Part shown: positions 34,631-42,948 of the stretch, piece by piece
Position numbering within the stretch: the first letter of the stretch is position 1
Layout: every line of letters starts with the position of its first letter
NCBI GenBank assembly: GCA_012511245.1
Contig: JAAZGM010000017.1
Location: 1-54,342 of the forward strand
Direction of reading: 5' to 3'
Source of the DNA: Methanomicrobiales archaeon
Lineage (GTDB): Archaea; Halobacteriota; Methanomicrobia; Methanomicrobiales; Methanoculleaceae
DNA: 54,342 nucleotides
Position numbers and translations under genes: made by a program
Notes under the pieces: model-generated
Told to the model about the DNA's origin: nothing
The model's database searches: none
Seen by the model: only the letters and a program-made list of their open reading frames with translations

Positions 34631-35422
34631 CTATCGAGGCTCTTTAGCAAGACATGCCGAGATATTGGCCATAAGGGCGTGATAACGGTGGTGATCGGCC
34701 AGATGTCGTTTGCTTTTCCCATCTACAGAAAGTGGCGTGAAGGAGATCCTGTGATCGATCTCCCATAAGATCAGTCCTTCGGGTGGAGCAGCAGCGACCC
34801 CCTGCTCCGTAGACTCCGTGAAGAGTCGCACGATCTCGCCGGGTTCCGCCTCGTCCTTCCCCACCCGCTCGAGCATCGTTGCCATGCGCCGGACCATGTT
34901 CCAGAGGAAACTCTCACCCGTGACCTCAAACACGGCAAAACGCCCATCCACAAAGACCCGTGCCGCAAGGATCTTCCGTTCAGGGTTCCGGTCATTGGCA
35001 CGGGCGAACGCCGAGAAGTCATGCTGTCCGAGAAACACCTGTGCCGCTTCGTGCATGGCAGCGACATCACCCGGATCGGCGAAGTAGTAGCGGTACGTCC
35101 TTGATACGGCGCTGTACCGGGGATGGAACCCCTCCGACACCTCAGCCCATCCCGTACACCAGATGTCTTCCGGCAGAACCTGATTCAGCGCCTCGATCGC
35201 CCGCTCGGGCTTATCCGTCAGGAACGAACAGACCTGGCACCGGGCATGCACCCCGCGGTCGGTGCGGCCGGCGGTGGCAAACCTCGCCTCCCGCCAGTCG
35301 GCAAAAAGCCCGAGATACCCGCAGGCTTCGATGAATTCACCCTCCACTGTACGGAGATCGGGCTGCATCTGAGAACCGGAGAACCGGTCGCCGAGGTATG
35401 AGAAGCGGAACGCCAGTTTCAT
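34631..35422 (-). CDS. truA: tRNA pseudouridine synthase A
   Basis: Forms pseudouridine in the anticodon stem-loop of tRNAs (positions 38-40). The catalytic aspartate is in TAGRTDRGVHA; other family segments are YLGDRFSGSQ, FHPRYSAVSRTYRYYF, HDFSAFA and ESFLWNMVRRM. The length, 263 residues, is normal for an archaeal TruA. The ATG overlaps the stop of the PHP gene by four bases, so the two are translationally coupled. Nothing unusual is seen. Confidence 0.94.
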   Translation of the reverse strand: MKLAFRFSYLGDRFSGSQMQPDLRTVEGEFIEACGYLGLFADWREARFATAGRTDRGVHARCQVCSFLTDKPERAIEALNQVLPEDIWCTGWAEVSEGFHPRYSAVSRTYRYYFADPGDVAAMHEAAQVFLGQHDFSAFARANDRNPERKILAARVFVDGRFAVFEVTGESFLWNMVRRMATMLERVGKDEAEPGEIVRLFTESTEQGVAAAPPEGLILWEIDHRISFTPLSVDGKSKRHLADHHRYHALMANISACLAKEPR

Positions 35423-36084
35423 CGGTGTACCGTGCGTCGGATCCGCCGGAAAGCGCCCTTGAGCGACTGGCGGGTATAGGTTCGAAGCGGTGTCATCTTC
35501 CCGCCTGCCATCGTCCGGCCTTCCCGGATCGCGGTGAGGATGGAGGTCACATCCGGTTCGGCCGAGACGTAGGTGACCCCGAACCCGACATAACGGGCGT
35601 TGTGGGCATCGCTTCCAGCAACGCCGGGTTTTCCGAATTTTCGCGCTATGACTGCGGCTTTCCGGTTCGCCGATCCGGTGATGTACCGGCTGTTGAAGAC
35701 CTCCACGGCATCCACCGCGCTGATACCGGCCGCAAGCCTCCGCCCGACGCCGTGGCGCCAGCGATGGTAGGGGTGCGGGACGATCAGGAGGGCGCCCCGG
35801 GCACGTGCCAGAGCAACGGTCTCAAAGAAGTCGAGACCTGCCGGGAGGGGCTCTGTGACGCCGAGTGCGAGAAGGTGGCCCTGTTTCGTCGAGATCTCGA
35901 TACCCGGGATAACGGTCAGGGGGGTCTTGCACGTAAGGGCGTAGAGAGCACCCTCCACCGTGTCGTGATCGGTGATCGCGATGGCGTCGAGGCCGACCGC
36001 CTCCGCCCGCCGGAGAATTTCTTCCACACTGCTCTCCCCGTCTTTTGAGAACCTGGTGTGGACATGCAGATCGCACCGCAGCAT
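35419..36084 (-). CDS. PHP domain phosphoesterase
   Basis: A 221-residue PHP-domain protein, expected to be a metal-dependent phosphoesterase. Metal ligands are visible in CDLHVHTRFSKDG, ITDHDTVEG, IPGIEIST, IVPHPYHR and AGSDAHNARYVGFG. This single-domain type resembles archaeal YciV/TrpH-like proteins that act on nucleotides or RNA ends. It is divergent from the DHPS-like gene with only 43 bases between the starts, and is coupled to truA, so a link to RNA metabolism is conceivable but unproven. Confidence 0.88.
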   Translation of the reverse strand: MLRCDLHVHTRFSKDGESSVEEILRRAEAVGLDAIAITDHDTVEGALYALTCKTPLTVIPGIEISTKQGHLLALGVTEPLPAGLDFFETVALARARGALLIVPHPYHRWRHGVGRRLAAGISAVDAVEVFNSRYITGSANRKAAVIARKFGKPGVAGSDAHNARYVGFGVTYVSAEPDVTSILTAIREGRTMAGGKMTPLRTYTRQSLKGAFRRIRRTVHR

Positions 36085-36127
36085 GAGATCAGATTATTTG
36101 TCATCCCCTGAATAATAAGTGAAGTGT

Positions 36128-37552
36128 ATGCACATCCTTCTCCCGACCGGATCGGCAACAGCCGGGATTGTGAAGTCGGCAGCCCGGAAGTTTGGCGATC
36201 GCCATGACATCGATGTGGCGGTCACCGGCGAGATCGCATCGTTCCTCACCCCCCAAAAGCTCAGGGGGTTGATTGCCGGCAGCAGCTACGACATGGTGAT
36301 CGTCTCCGGGATGTGCACCGCATCGTTTGCGGATATCGAGCGCGAGACCGGCATCCCTGTCTACCGCGGCCCGCGGCACGCGGCCGATCTGGCACTGGTC
36401 CTCTCCGTCCTTGAGACCACCCCGTTCTCAAAGACCATCCCCGCCGACGAATTCCTTGCAGAGACGCGCCGCGAGGAGGCATACCGCCGGGTGGCGCTCC
36501 ACGAGGCGGAGGCAGAGGCAGATTTCATCATCCGCGGTGTGAAGATCGGCGGCGGGTCACGGATGAAGGTGCTCGCGGAGATCATGGATGCACACAGGCG
36601 CGACGATCTCCTCTCCGACGTCCAGCGGTTCTTCGCCGACGGGGCGGACATCGTCGATCTCGGGTTTGGATTCGATGCGACACCGGAAGACGTCAAACGA
36701 TGTTTTTCAGCCCTTGCGGATATCGAAGGCCCTCTCGCCGTCGATACCCAGGATCCCGACCTCATCGCAGCGGCGCTCTTCCGTGCCGACCTGGTGCTCT
36801 CCCTGCACGAGGGAAACATCCCCGCAGTCGGCCGGGCGGTCGCGGATGCCGGGGCGGCGGCGGTCGTGGTGCCGCGTGAGAGGACGCTCCAGGAGAATCT
36901 TGCCGCAGCAGAAGAGATCGGGATCCGCTGCCTGATCGCCGACCCCCTCCTTCAGCCGGCGGGCTCAGGGCTCGTCAGGTCGCTCGCCGGGTTTTCCGGC
37001 ATCCCCCAACCGCTCTTTTTTGGGGCGGGAAACGTCGTCGAACTGCTCGATGCCGATTCTCCCGGGGCAAATGCCCTGCTTGCCGGGATGGCCTACGAGG
37101 TTGGTGCCGCCGTCATCTTCACGAGCGAGCACAGCGACAAGACGCAAGGGTCGGTCGCGGAGATGCGGCAGGCGACCGCGATGATGGTCCTCACCACCGG
37201 CCGCCCGTACCCAAAAGACCTCGGGCTCGATCTCCTGATCCTGAAGGAGAAGCGGCGACGTCGTGAACCACCGCTGGATTACCGGTGCATCGAGGATGCC
37301 CGCCCCATGCCGGACGAGATCGTCTACGACCCCCTGGGGTGCATCCGCATCGGTATCGAAGGAGACTGTATCGTTGCGGTGCATGGGGACCGCGCCGTGC
37401 GGGGGAGGCGATGGGAGGACGTCTTCTCGACACTCCTTGAGGATGGGTGCCTCTCCCGGCTAGACCATGCCGCCTACCTTGGAAAGGAGCTCTTCAAGGC
37501 GGAACTCGCCATCCGGATGGGAAGGAGTTTCGAGCAGGATGGGCAGTTCTGA
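36128..37552 (+). CDS. dihydropteroate synthase-like protein (TIGR00284)
   Basis: A 474-residue archaeal protein. Its central domain is a TIM barrel related to pterin-binding dihydropteroate synthases (FADGADIVDLGFGFD, GPLAVDTQDPD, LVLSLHEGN). An N-terminal domain of about 130 residues and a C-terminal domain of about 100 residues are added, as in the TIGR00284 family. It may act in tetrahydromethanopterin synthesis, joining the pterin to the arylamine, but this is inferred from the family. The ATG at 36128 is preferred; a GTG at 36119 is also in frame. No ribosome-binding site is obvious, and AT-rich DNA lies about 30 bases upstream, so it may be leaderless. Confidence 0.85.
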   Translation: MHILLPTGSATAGIVKSAARKFGDRHDIDVAVTGEIASFLTPQKLRGLIAGSSYDMVIVSGMCTASFADIERETGIPVYRGPRHAADLALVLSVLETTPFSKTIPADEFLAETRREEAYRRVALHEAEAEADFIIRGVKIGGGSRMKVLAEIMDAHRRDDLLSDVQRFFADGADIVDLGFGFDATPEDVKRCFSALADIEGPLAVDTQDPDLIAAALFRADLVLSLHEGNIPAVGRAVADAGAAAVVVPRERTLQENLAAAEEIGIRCLIADPLLQPAGSGLVRSLAGFSGIPQPLFFGAGNVVELLDADSPGANALLAGMAYEVGAAVIFTSEHSDKTQGSVAEMRQATAMMVLTTGRPYPKDLGLDLLILKEKRRRREPPLDYRCIEDARPMPDEIVYDPLGCIRIGIEGDCIVAVHGDRAVRGRRWEDVFSTLLEDGCLSRLDHAAYLGKELFKAELAIRMGRSFEQDGQF

Positions 37553-37659
37553 GCGCCCGCCATGTACCTTTCGTGTCCGGGTGGATCGGGAGGGCATGCG
37601 ACCGGACGCATCGCCCGACACGAGGGCTTATGTCTCCTCCCCGCCCACTTCTGGGTAGA

Positions 37660-38031
37660 ATGGCCATACGCGGGATCAGCAGGGATCTGCTTTCGATGCT
37701 TTTTGAACTCGGGCGGGAACACCACCCGGACGAATTCGTTGCCGCGCTGCGGGAACAGAACGGCGTTATCCGGGACCTCGATCTGGTACCCGGCACCATC
37801 GTCGGGGAAGAGAGCGCCTCATTCTCGATCAATATGCTCCCGCTAGATGTCCGCAAGATCGGCAGCGCCCACAGCCACCCGAACGGAGTTCTCTCCCCAT
37901 CGACGGCGGATCTCCGGTTCTTCCCCACGATGGGGCGCTACCATATCATCGTCGGCTACCCCTACGGGCAGAGGGACTGGCGGTGCTACCGGGCAGACGG
38001 CAGCCCCGTACAGCTTGAGGTGATCGGATGA
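37660..38031 (+). CDS. JAMM/MPN domain metalloprotease
   Basis: A 123-residue Mov34/MPN/PAD-1-type protein. The JAMM zinc signature is complete: a glutamate in HHPDEF near residue 25 and AHSHPNGVLSPSTADL near residue 90. Prokaryotic members cleave isopeptide bonds or process ubiquitin-like sulfur carriers. In archaea a related enzyme removes SAMP modifiers, which makes that role plausible here. The start at 37660 fits the domain; in-frame starts at 37447 and 37630 add unrelated residues. Its stop overlaps the ribL start, so the two are coupled. Confidence 0.85.
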   Translation: MAIRGISRDLLSMLFELGREHHPDEFVAALREQNGVIRDLDLVPGTIVGEESASFSINMLPLDVRKIGSAHSHPNGVLSPSTADLRFFPTMGRYHIIVGYPYGQRDWRCYRADGSPVQLEVIG

Positions 38032-38477
38032 TCCGCGTCGTCGCAACAGGGACGTTTGATATCCTCCACCCCGGCCACATCTACTACCTCGAAGAATCAC
38101 GGAAACTCGGCGATGAACTCTCCGTGATCGTGGCGCGGGACGCGAACGTGAAGCACAAACCAAGACCGATCCTCCCTGAAGAGCAGAGGCTCCGGATGCT
38201 CCGGGCGTTGAAACCGGTCGATCATGCACTCCTCGGCGACCTTCACGATATGTTCAGGCCGATAGCGGAGATCCAGCCTGATATCATAACGCTCGGGTTT
38301 AACCAGCACTTCGACGAGGAGCATCTCCGGCAGAAGCTCCGGGAGCGGGGACTCGACGCGGATGTCGTCCGGATACCGGGATATCCAGGTTCACTTGCCA
38401 GTTCGTCGAAGATCGTCGAGTACATCCTGAACACCCGGAGCACCCCGGGCCCCACCACCCCTGCCGGTGAGGAGTGA
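38028..38477 (+). CDS. ribL: FAD synthase (archaeal RibL)
   Basis: A small nucleotidyltransferase, 149 residues, that transfers AMP from ATP to FMN to make FAD. Motifs are TGTFDILHPGHIYYLEE, with the HxGH nucleotide-binding element, and PGSLASSSKIVEYI, which contributes the second phosphate-binding motif. The archaeal RibL family also resembles glycerol-3-phosphate cytidylyltransferase. The assignment as FAD synthase rests on archaeal length and on the context of no nearby glycerol-teichoic genes. It is coupled at both ends to its neighbours by four-base overlaps. Confidence 0.87.
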   Translation: MIRVVATGTFDILHPGHIYYLEESRKLGDELSVIVARDANVKHKPRPILPEEQRLRMLRALKPVDHALLGDLHDMFRPIAEIQPDIITLGFNQHFDEEHLRQKLRERGLDADVVRIPGYPGSLASSSKIVEYILNTRSTPGPTTPAGEE

Positions 38478-39199
38478 CTCTCGGTCCCGGAAAGCGCGGG
38501 AATCACCCGCAGGGGATGGCGATCGTGCAGCAGATCGATACATGGGGTGATGATGGCGACACGACGAGCTGGCTGAAGGTCTCGGTTCCATTCCTGCTCT
38601 GCGGCCTCTATCTGGTCATCGTATGGCTCTTCCTTCCAGCGGAGCAGTGGCTCATCCTCTTTGGTATGATGGTCGCCTACATCGTCCCGCCGCTCGGTCG
38701 GGAGACGATCATCCCGGTCTGCATCCTCTGCGGGATCCCCTGGTGGCTTGTCGCGTTCACCCTGGCGTTCCTGGACTTCGCCGGCGGTCTGTTTATGGCC
38801 TGGAACTTCCCGCTGGTTCTCCGCATCCCCTATGCCGGCCCCTGGATCAGCCGCTTCATGGAGGCGGGCAGGACGTTCCTCGACCGGCGACCGTGGCTTG
38901 AACGGTTCTACTTCGCCGGCCTCGTCGCTTTTGTGGCTCTACCTTTCGATGGGTCGGGGAGCATCGTCAGCTCCATCGTCGGGAGGATGCTCGGGATGAC
39001 GAAGGTGGCGGTGATCTCCTGCATCACCATCGGCGGGTTCATCGGCAGTTTTGCCATCGCCCTCGGCGTCGATTATGCCGTGAACCTCATCCCGCCGGGC
39101 GCCGGGACCTGGGTCTCGATCGGCATCTTCCTCCTGATCGGCGTCGCGCTTCTCGCAACGTACCTGAGTTACTCGCGAGGCGCCGGGACGGATGCCTGA
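38474..39199 (+). CDS. small multidrug export-like membrane protein
   Basis: A 241-residue membrane protein of the putative small multi-drug export family (PF06695-like), with about five or six hydrophobic helices. The conserved PPLGRETIIP loop follows the second helix, and AFVALPFDGSGSIVSSI is another family element. Substrate and direction of transport are unproven. The GTG at 38474 overlaps the ribL stop (GTGA), which favours coupling; an ATG at 38516 (MAIVQQIDTW) is the alternative start and gives a more typical N-terminus. The third gene of the JAMM-ribL unit. Confidence 0.8.
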   Translation: MTLGPGKRGNHPQGMAIVQQIDTWGDDGDTTSWLKVSVPFLLCGLYLVIVWLFLPAEQWLILFGMMVAYIVPPLGRETIIPVCILCGIPWWLVAFTLAFLDFAGGLFMAWNFPLVLRIPYAGPWISRFMEAGRTFLDRRPWLERFYFAGLVAFVALPFDGSGSIVSSIVGRMLGMTKVAVISCITIGGFIGSFAIALGVDYAVNLIPPGAGTWVSIGIFLLIGVALLATYLSYSRGAGTDA

Positions 39200-39247
39200 T
39201 CCAGGGATCTTTTGCAGGGAAAAAAGGAGAGATCTGCGCGGAAAAGG

Positions 39248-39946
39248 TCAGTCCGGGCCGCTCCGTCCGGCATCCTGCATCGCCCTCCACACCCGGTTCC
39301 GCTCCAGGATGACCCAGTAACGCCGCAGTTCAGCTTCTGCTGTCCGGTAATCGGCGTAATGCTCGCCGACAAGATTCCAGAACCGCATTGAGTGGTTCTG
39401 CTCGCGGAGGTGGGCAGCCTCGTGGATGACGACGTACTCCCGCAGCGTCTCCGGGAGCGCTATGACCCGCAGGTTAACGTTTATGTTGCCGGATATCGAG
39501 CAACTCCCCCATCGTGTCTTCTGCATCTTCACCGCGATCCGCCCCTGCCGCCGCCCGGCAAGCTCCGGATATGCATCCAGACGACTGAGAACCTCCTCCT
39601 TCAGCATCCCGGAGAGCCTGCGTTTGAGAGCAGGGAGGGAGGGAAAAGCGACAGTCGCCGCGGTTTCATCGATCTCGAACCGCGCATCAGGAACCGCATG
39701 AAAGAACCGCCCGTGCAGGAGGAGCATCCCTTCCCGACCGCGCCCTTCAGCGGCCATCCGGTCGAACTCCAGGCGCCGCATATCTATCCAGGCTGCGTTG
39801 CGCTGCAGGAACCCCTCGACGTCGAATGATGGGGGGACGACCACGCGCAGGGTTCCGTCCGGCCGCACCTGAAGCCGGGCAGACCGCACCGCTTTTACGA
39901 CGATGGTTATCTCGCCTGTGCCGCTCCCCCTCTCTCTCTGGTCCAT
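39248..39946 (-). CDS. YgjP-like zinc metallopeptidase
   Basis: A 232-residue protein of the YgjP/DUF45 family (SprT-like metallopeptidases). The zinc motif HEAAH lies in YVVIHEAAHLREQNHS, and a third ligand is probably the downstream histidine in that stretch. The preceding KTRWGSCSISGNINVNLR is the strongly conserved family element. It is probably cytoplasmic. The gene is divergent from the MerR-like gene at 40066 with about 120 bases between starts. Confidence 0.9.
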   Translation of the reverse strand: MDQRERGSGTGEITIVVKAVRSARLQVRPDGTLRVVVPPSFDVEGFLQRNAAWIDMRRLEFDRMAAEGRGREGMLLLHGRFFHAVPDARFEIDETAATVAFPSLPALKRRLSGMLKEEVLSRLDAYPELAGRRQGRIAVKMQKTRWGSCSISGNINVNLRVIALPETLREYVVIHEAAHLREQNHSMRFWNLVGEHYADYRTAEAELRRYWVILERNRVWRAMQDAGRSGPD

Positions 39947-40065
39947 TATACCAGTTATAGGGCGCCGGCAGAAAAAATATGATCCGGCACGTACCTATAC
40001 CTGATAGCGACAAAGAAGTACGCAGGATTCCCGCCCGGGGGCGCGGGCGGGTGCTGAGGATGGCA

Positions 40066-40647
40066 ATGAACGAGAAGGAACTGAAGATCGGTGATATCGC
40101 GCACCTCACAGGGCTCTCGGAGCAGGATGTCCGGACTCTCGTCCAGACCCACGACAGCCTCTTTACCTACCGGACGATCGGACGGGTCAGGCTCTTCCCA
40201 CAGAAAGCGGCAAAGATCGTCGGAAAACTCGCTGAACTCTCCGGGCGCGGGCTCACCCCGGATGAGATCACCGAGGAGATCAGATCCGGAAGAGATCGGG
40301 CGCCGGCAGAAGGACCGGCTGAGAAGGTAGATCAGACTGCTGTTTTGCTCCCGCCCGAGGTCGTGATCGAACTCGGGGTGATGCGGGATACGCTGGCCCG
40401 GCAGGAGCGCCAGATTGTGCGCCTGACCGGGGAACTTGAGCAGGAGCGTGAACTGAGGGTTGAAGAGACCGTCCGCCTCCAGAATATCGTAGACGATCTG
40501 CAGGAACGCCTCGCCACACAGCAGGAGCAACTATTCCTCGTCGCAAAATGGGTGGATTACTTTGATCACCAGATGGATGAGGTCACCCGTCCGGTGCTGG
40601 AGAGGCTCCGGGGGACTGGCACGAGAAAAGACCGTTCAGGTCGATGA
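40066..40647 (+). CDS. MerR-like helix-turn-helix protein with coiled coil
   Basis: A 193-residue protein. Residues about 8-75 form a MerR-like winged helix (KIGDIAHLTGLSEQDVRTL, then TYRTIGRVRLFPQ), and residues about 105-175 a coiled coil (QERQIVRLTGELEQERELR) that would dimerise it. No metal- or ligand-binding cysteine pattern is present, so the inducer is unknown. The start at 40066 has GAGG 6 bases upstream; in-frame starts at 40060 and 39979 lack this. It may control itself or the divergent YgjP gene, which is only an inference from position. Confidence 0.78.
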   Translation: MNEKELKIGDIAHLTGLSEQDVRTLVQTHDSLFTYRTIGRVRLFPQKAAKIVGKLAELSGRGLTPDEITEEIRSGRDRAPAEGPAEKVDQTAVLLPPEVVIELGVMRDTLARQERQIVRLTGELEQERELRVEETVRLQNIVDDLQERLATQQEQLFLVAKWVDYFDHQMDEVTRPVLERLRGTGTRKDRSGR

Positions 40648-40787
40648 GAGCTCCTCTCTCGCAGATACCGTCCCGGTGAACTGCCGGGCATGCGGACGGC
40701 CGGTTGGTGAGCGGTTCACCGGCCGCATACTCCCTCGTCGATCATCAGACAGCGGAGATCCCGGGGAGAGATCCACTCTCTTCTTAT

Positions 40788-41219
40788 TTACCCCATCACG
40801 ATCTGCATGACCGTCGGGTACCTGCTCATGACGGCGTAGACGATGGGTTTTGCTATCCAGAGCCTCCCGCCCTGCATCTCGCGGAGGGTACTGATCTCCC
40901 CGAGACTCTGGAGCGCCTGGACCGCGGCCTCATCCGCAAGGAAGAAACTATCCGGAACCGTCGAGTCGAAGTAGAAGAGGATCGGGAGCCGGAGCCGTCT
41001 CTGGAGTTCGGCCGGGAGCGCCTGTTCGAGACGGAGGAGGACGCCCCTGTCAAAGTCGTAACGGTCGCCCCCCTTCGTGACGGACGATGGGTGCTCCTCC
41101 CGCAGAAGCAGGGAGAGTCGTTTGCGCTCTGCAACAACCCCGTCGTTGATCCTGCCGAGTTCAAGCCGCATCCATCGCAGGAAGGTAGGCTCGTCGCTTG
41201 CTGATGGTCGGTCGGGCAT
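40788..41219 (-). CDS. UPF0216 (DUF61) family protein
   Basis: A 143-residue archaeal protein matching the UPF0216/DUF61 pattern: RINDGVVAERKRLSLLL, then LRLPILFYFDS in the centre. Function is unknown for the whole family. No membrane segment is visible. AGGAG lies 5 bases before the ATG and a minus-strand TATA box about 64 bases upstream. It is convergent with the MerR-like gene across about 140 bases that hold no obvious feature. Confidence 0.75.
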   Translation of the reverse strand: MPDRPSASDEPTFLRWMRLELGRINDGVVAERKRLSLLLREEHPSSVTKGGDRYDFDRGVLLRLEQALPAELQRRLRLPILFYFDSTVPDSFFLADEAAVQALQSLGEISTLREMQGGRLWIAKPIVYAVMSRYPTVMQIVMG

Positions 41220-41277
41220 ATCTGCTCCTGTGACGATCCTTCACCGGGTCGGTCATGAACTTTCTCTCTGGCCTGCA

Positions 41278-41288
41278 ATATATATCTG
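41278..41288 (-). promoter_or_regulatory. TATA box of the UPF0216 gene
   Basis: AGATATATATT on the minus strand predicts a transcription start near 41257, about 38 bases before the coding region. Confidence 0.45.
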
Positions 41289-41342
41289 GCCCCGGAACCC
41301 GCCTCTCTTCTCCGATCGTAACCTCCTCTCTTCTCCGGGAGA

Positions 41343-41353
41343 AAGTATATACC
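41343..41353 (+). promoter_or_regulatory. TATA box of the broken peptidase gene
   Basis: AAGTATATACC lies about 43 bases before the ATG at 41391 and would give a short leader, so the remnant may still be transcribed. Confidence 0.4.
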
Positions 41354-41390
41354 TCCCCCTCCCCTTTCGACGTCTCCTGCGTGATCATCC

Positions 41391-41755
41391 ATGAAACAGG
41401 ATTCAGTGCACGGAAAGCAGACCGGGCGGCGTGCTCGCTCTCATGGGGCGCTGCTCTCTCTCCCGCTCCTCGCCGGCGTAGCGGTTCTCCTTACAGCTGC
41501 CCCGGCATCCACCACCGGTATATCCGGGGAGATTACAATCCCGGGATCGCTGCGATGCTCAGCGAGATCGACGAGTTGGTGAAGACGGCCTACGACCTGC
41601 AGAACTTCTCTACCCGGGTCTACGACACCGACGCCAACCGGGAGGCGGGTGACTGCCTCTTCGAGAGATTTGCGGCCATCCCCGGGCCCGAGGTGGAGTT
41701 CCAGGGCGGGGATGTCAGGAACATCGTCGCCACCTGTCGCGCAGGCAGTAGGTAG
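41391..41755 (+). pseudogene. remnant of a secreted M28-type peptidase
   Basis: The first frame gives a basic N-terminus and hydrophobic segment (GALLSLPLLAGVAVLLTAA), a likely signal peptide, and ends at 41582. A second frame continues with DYNPGIAAMLSEIDELV, TAYDLQNFSTRVYDT and GPEVEFQGGDVRNIVAT, which resemble the N-terminal region of archaeal M28 aminopeptidases. The frames join if one base is restored near the GGGGAG at 41526-41531. The product would stop at 41755, before any metal-binding catalytic residues. It therefore looks like a frameshifted, truncated gene; the M28 assignment rests on the short N-terminal resemblance only. Confidence 0.55.
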
Positions 41756-41786
41756 TTCACAAGTAGATTTACTTGAGCATTTTTTT

Positions 41787-41823
41787 AACACATTTTTGTT
41801 AACATAAACACATTCTTGTTAAC
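41787..41823 (+). repeat. two 17-base direct repeats upstream of a methyltransferase gene
   Basis: AACACATTTTTGTTAAC (41787-41803) and AACACATTCTTGTTAAC (41807-41823) differ at one base and are 20 bases apart, about two helical turns. Each ends in the palindrome GTTAAC. They lie 22 bases before the start at 41845 and could be operator sites. Confidence 0.55.
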
Positions 41824-41844
41824 GAGGTCCTTACTATAGGATGG

Positions 41845-42747
41845 ATGACCGCCTTGAGTGGGGATATAACGATAGACTGGAACGAGGTCTGGCGCTCCAG
41901 AATGGAGATAAGTACCACCCTGAAACGAAATAAAGGATGTTCAGACTTCTGGAACAACCGCAAGAGGGCCAGAAGCCGTGCCGCCTCTTCCACCGGGGAC
42001 GACTGTGAGCGTGTTGCCTGGGTCACCTCCTCTCTTCCAGTCACCCCCAGAGCCCGCATCCTTGATATCGGGGCCGGTGCCGGCGCGGTTGCGGTCCCTC
42101 TCTCCCGGCGAGTGGCAGCGGTCACGGCGGTCGAACCGGCACGGGCGATGCGTGAAACCCTGGAACAGGCCGTCAGGGAAGCAGGGATCGAGAACACCAC
42201 GATCGTAGGCAGGCATTGGGAGGAGATTGACCCGGAGCGCGACCTCGATCCACCCTATGATATCGTCTTTGCGTCATTCTCGCTCGGGATGCTCGACCTG
42301 AGAGCAGCGATAGAGAAGATGAACCGGGTCTGCTCAGGGACCGTCGCTGTCTTCCATTTTGCCGGGCTGCCCTATTGGGAGCAGGTCATGTTCGATACCT
42401 GGCCGGACCTCCATGGGGTGGCGTACCAACCGGGGCCAAAGGCCGATGTCATCTTCAACCTCCTCTACCAGATGGGTATCTACCCTGACGTCTCGGTCTC
42501 CTCGTATGAGCACAGGCTCCGCATCCCTGACGTTGATGCCGGGGTGGATGCGCTCAGGGATCGCCTCCTCATCGAGACCCCGGAGCAGGAGGAGTTCCTC
42601 AGGGGGTATCTTGCCGCCCGTCTCATCGAGGATGGCGACGGGATGGTGCTCAGGCACCAGGTGCACCGCGCCTGCCTTAAGTGGGAGCCGCGTTCTGTGG
42701 GGGGCGGCATGAACGAGCCTCCCCGGAGGATCCGGTCAGGCCACTGA
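41845..42747 (+). CDS. class I SAM-dependent methyltransferase, copy 1
   Basis: A 300-residue methyltransferase. The SAM-binding motif I is ILDIGAGAGAVAVPLSR, followed by the acidic TAVEPARAM and DIVFASFSLGMLDL. The acceptor is unknown. It is a paralogue of the protein at 49661-50500: both open with a D-W-N-E-(V/L)-W element, share the FSLG motif and end in a similar helical domain. The ATG at 41845 is preferred; an ATG four bases earlier is out of frame. The promoter region carries a pair of direct repeats. The last 20 residues are basic and polar. Confidence 0.82.
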   Translation: MTALSGDITIDWNEVWRSRMEISTTLKRNKGCSDFWNNRKRARSRAASSTGDDCERVAWVTSSLPVTPRARILDIGAGAGAVAVPLSRRVAAVTAVEPARAMRETLEQAVREAGIENTTIVGRHWEEIDPERDLDPPYDIVFASFSLGMLDLRAAIEKMNRVCSGTVAVFHFAGLPYWEQVMFDTWPDLHGVAYQPGPKADVIFNLLYQMGIYPDVSVSSYEHRLRIPDVDAGVDALRDRLLIETPEQEEFLRGYLAARLIEDGDGMVLRHQVHRACLKWEPRSVGGGMNEPPRRIRSGH

Positions 42748-42915
42748 AACAGCGCCGTTATCTATCGCGCAGGGGGAGAGGTGCAGACCATCTCGTCCGG
42801 TTCGCCATCCTGCAGGATAACCGGGTCTGGTCCCTCCCCTTGAGGCGGAAGGAAACCTCTTCTGCAGCCTCCGGCCGGTTCCCTCTCTCTCGCCGGATAC
42901 GGAGCGAAGAGCACG

Positions 42916-42925
42916 CTTTTATACG
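42916..42925 (+). promoter_or_regulatory. TATA box of the glutamine synthetase gene
   Basis: CTTTTATACG is centred about 28 bases before the ATG at 42949, consistent with a leaderless transcript. No obvious nitrogen-regulator palindrome was seen next to it. Confidence 0.45.
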
Positions 42926-42948
42926 GTCGAGGACAATGTAAAAAAAAT

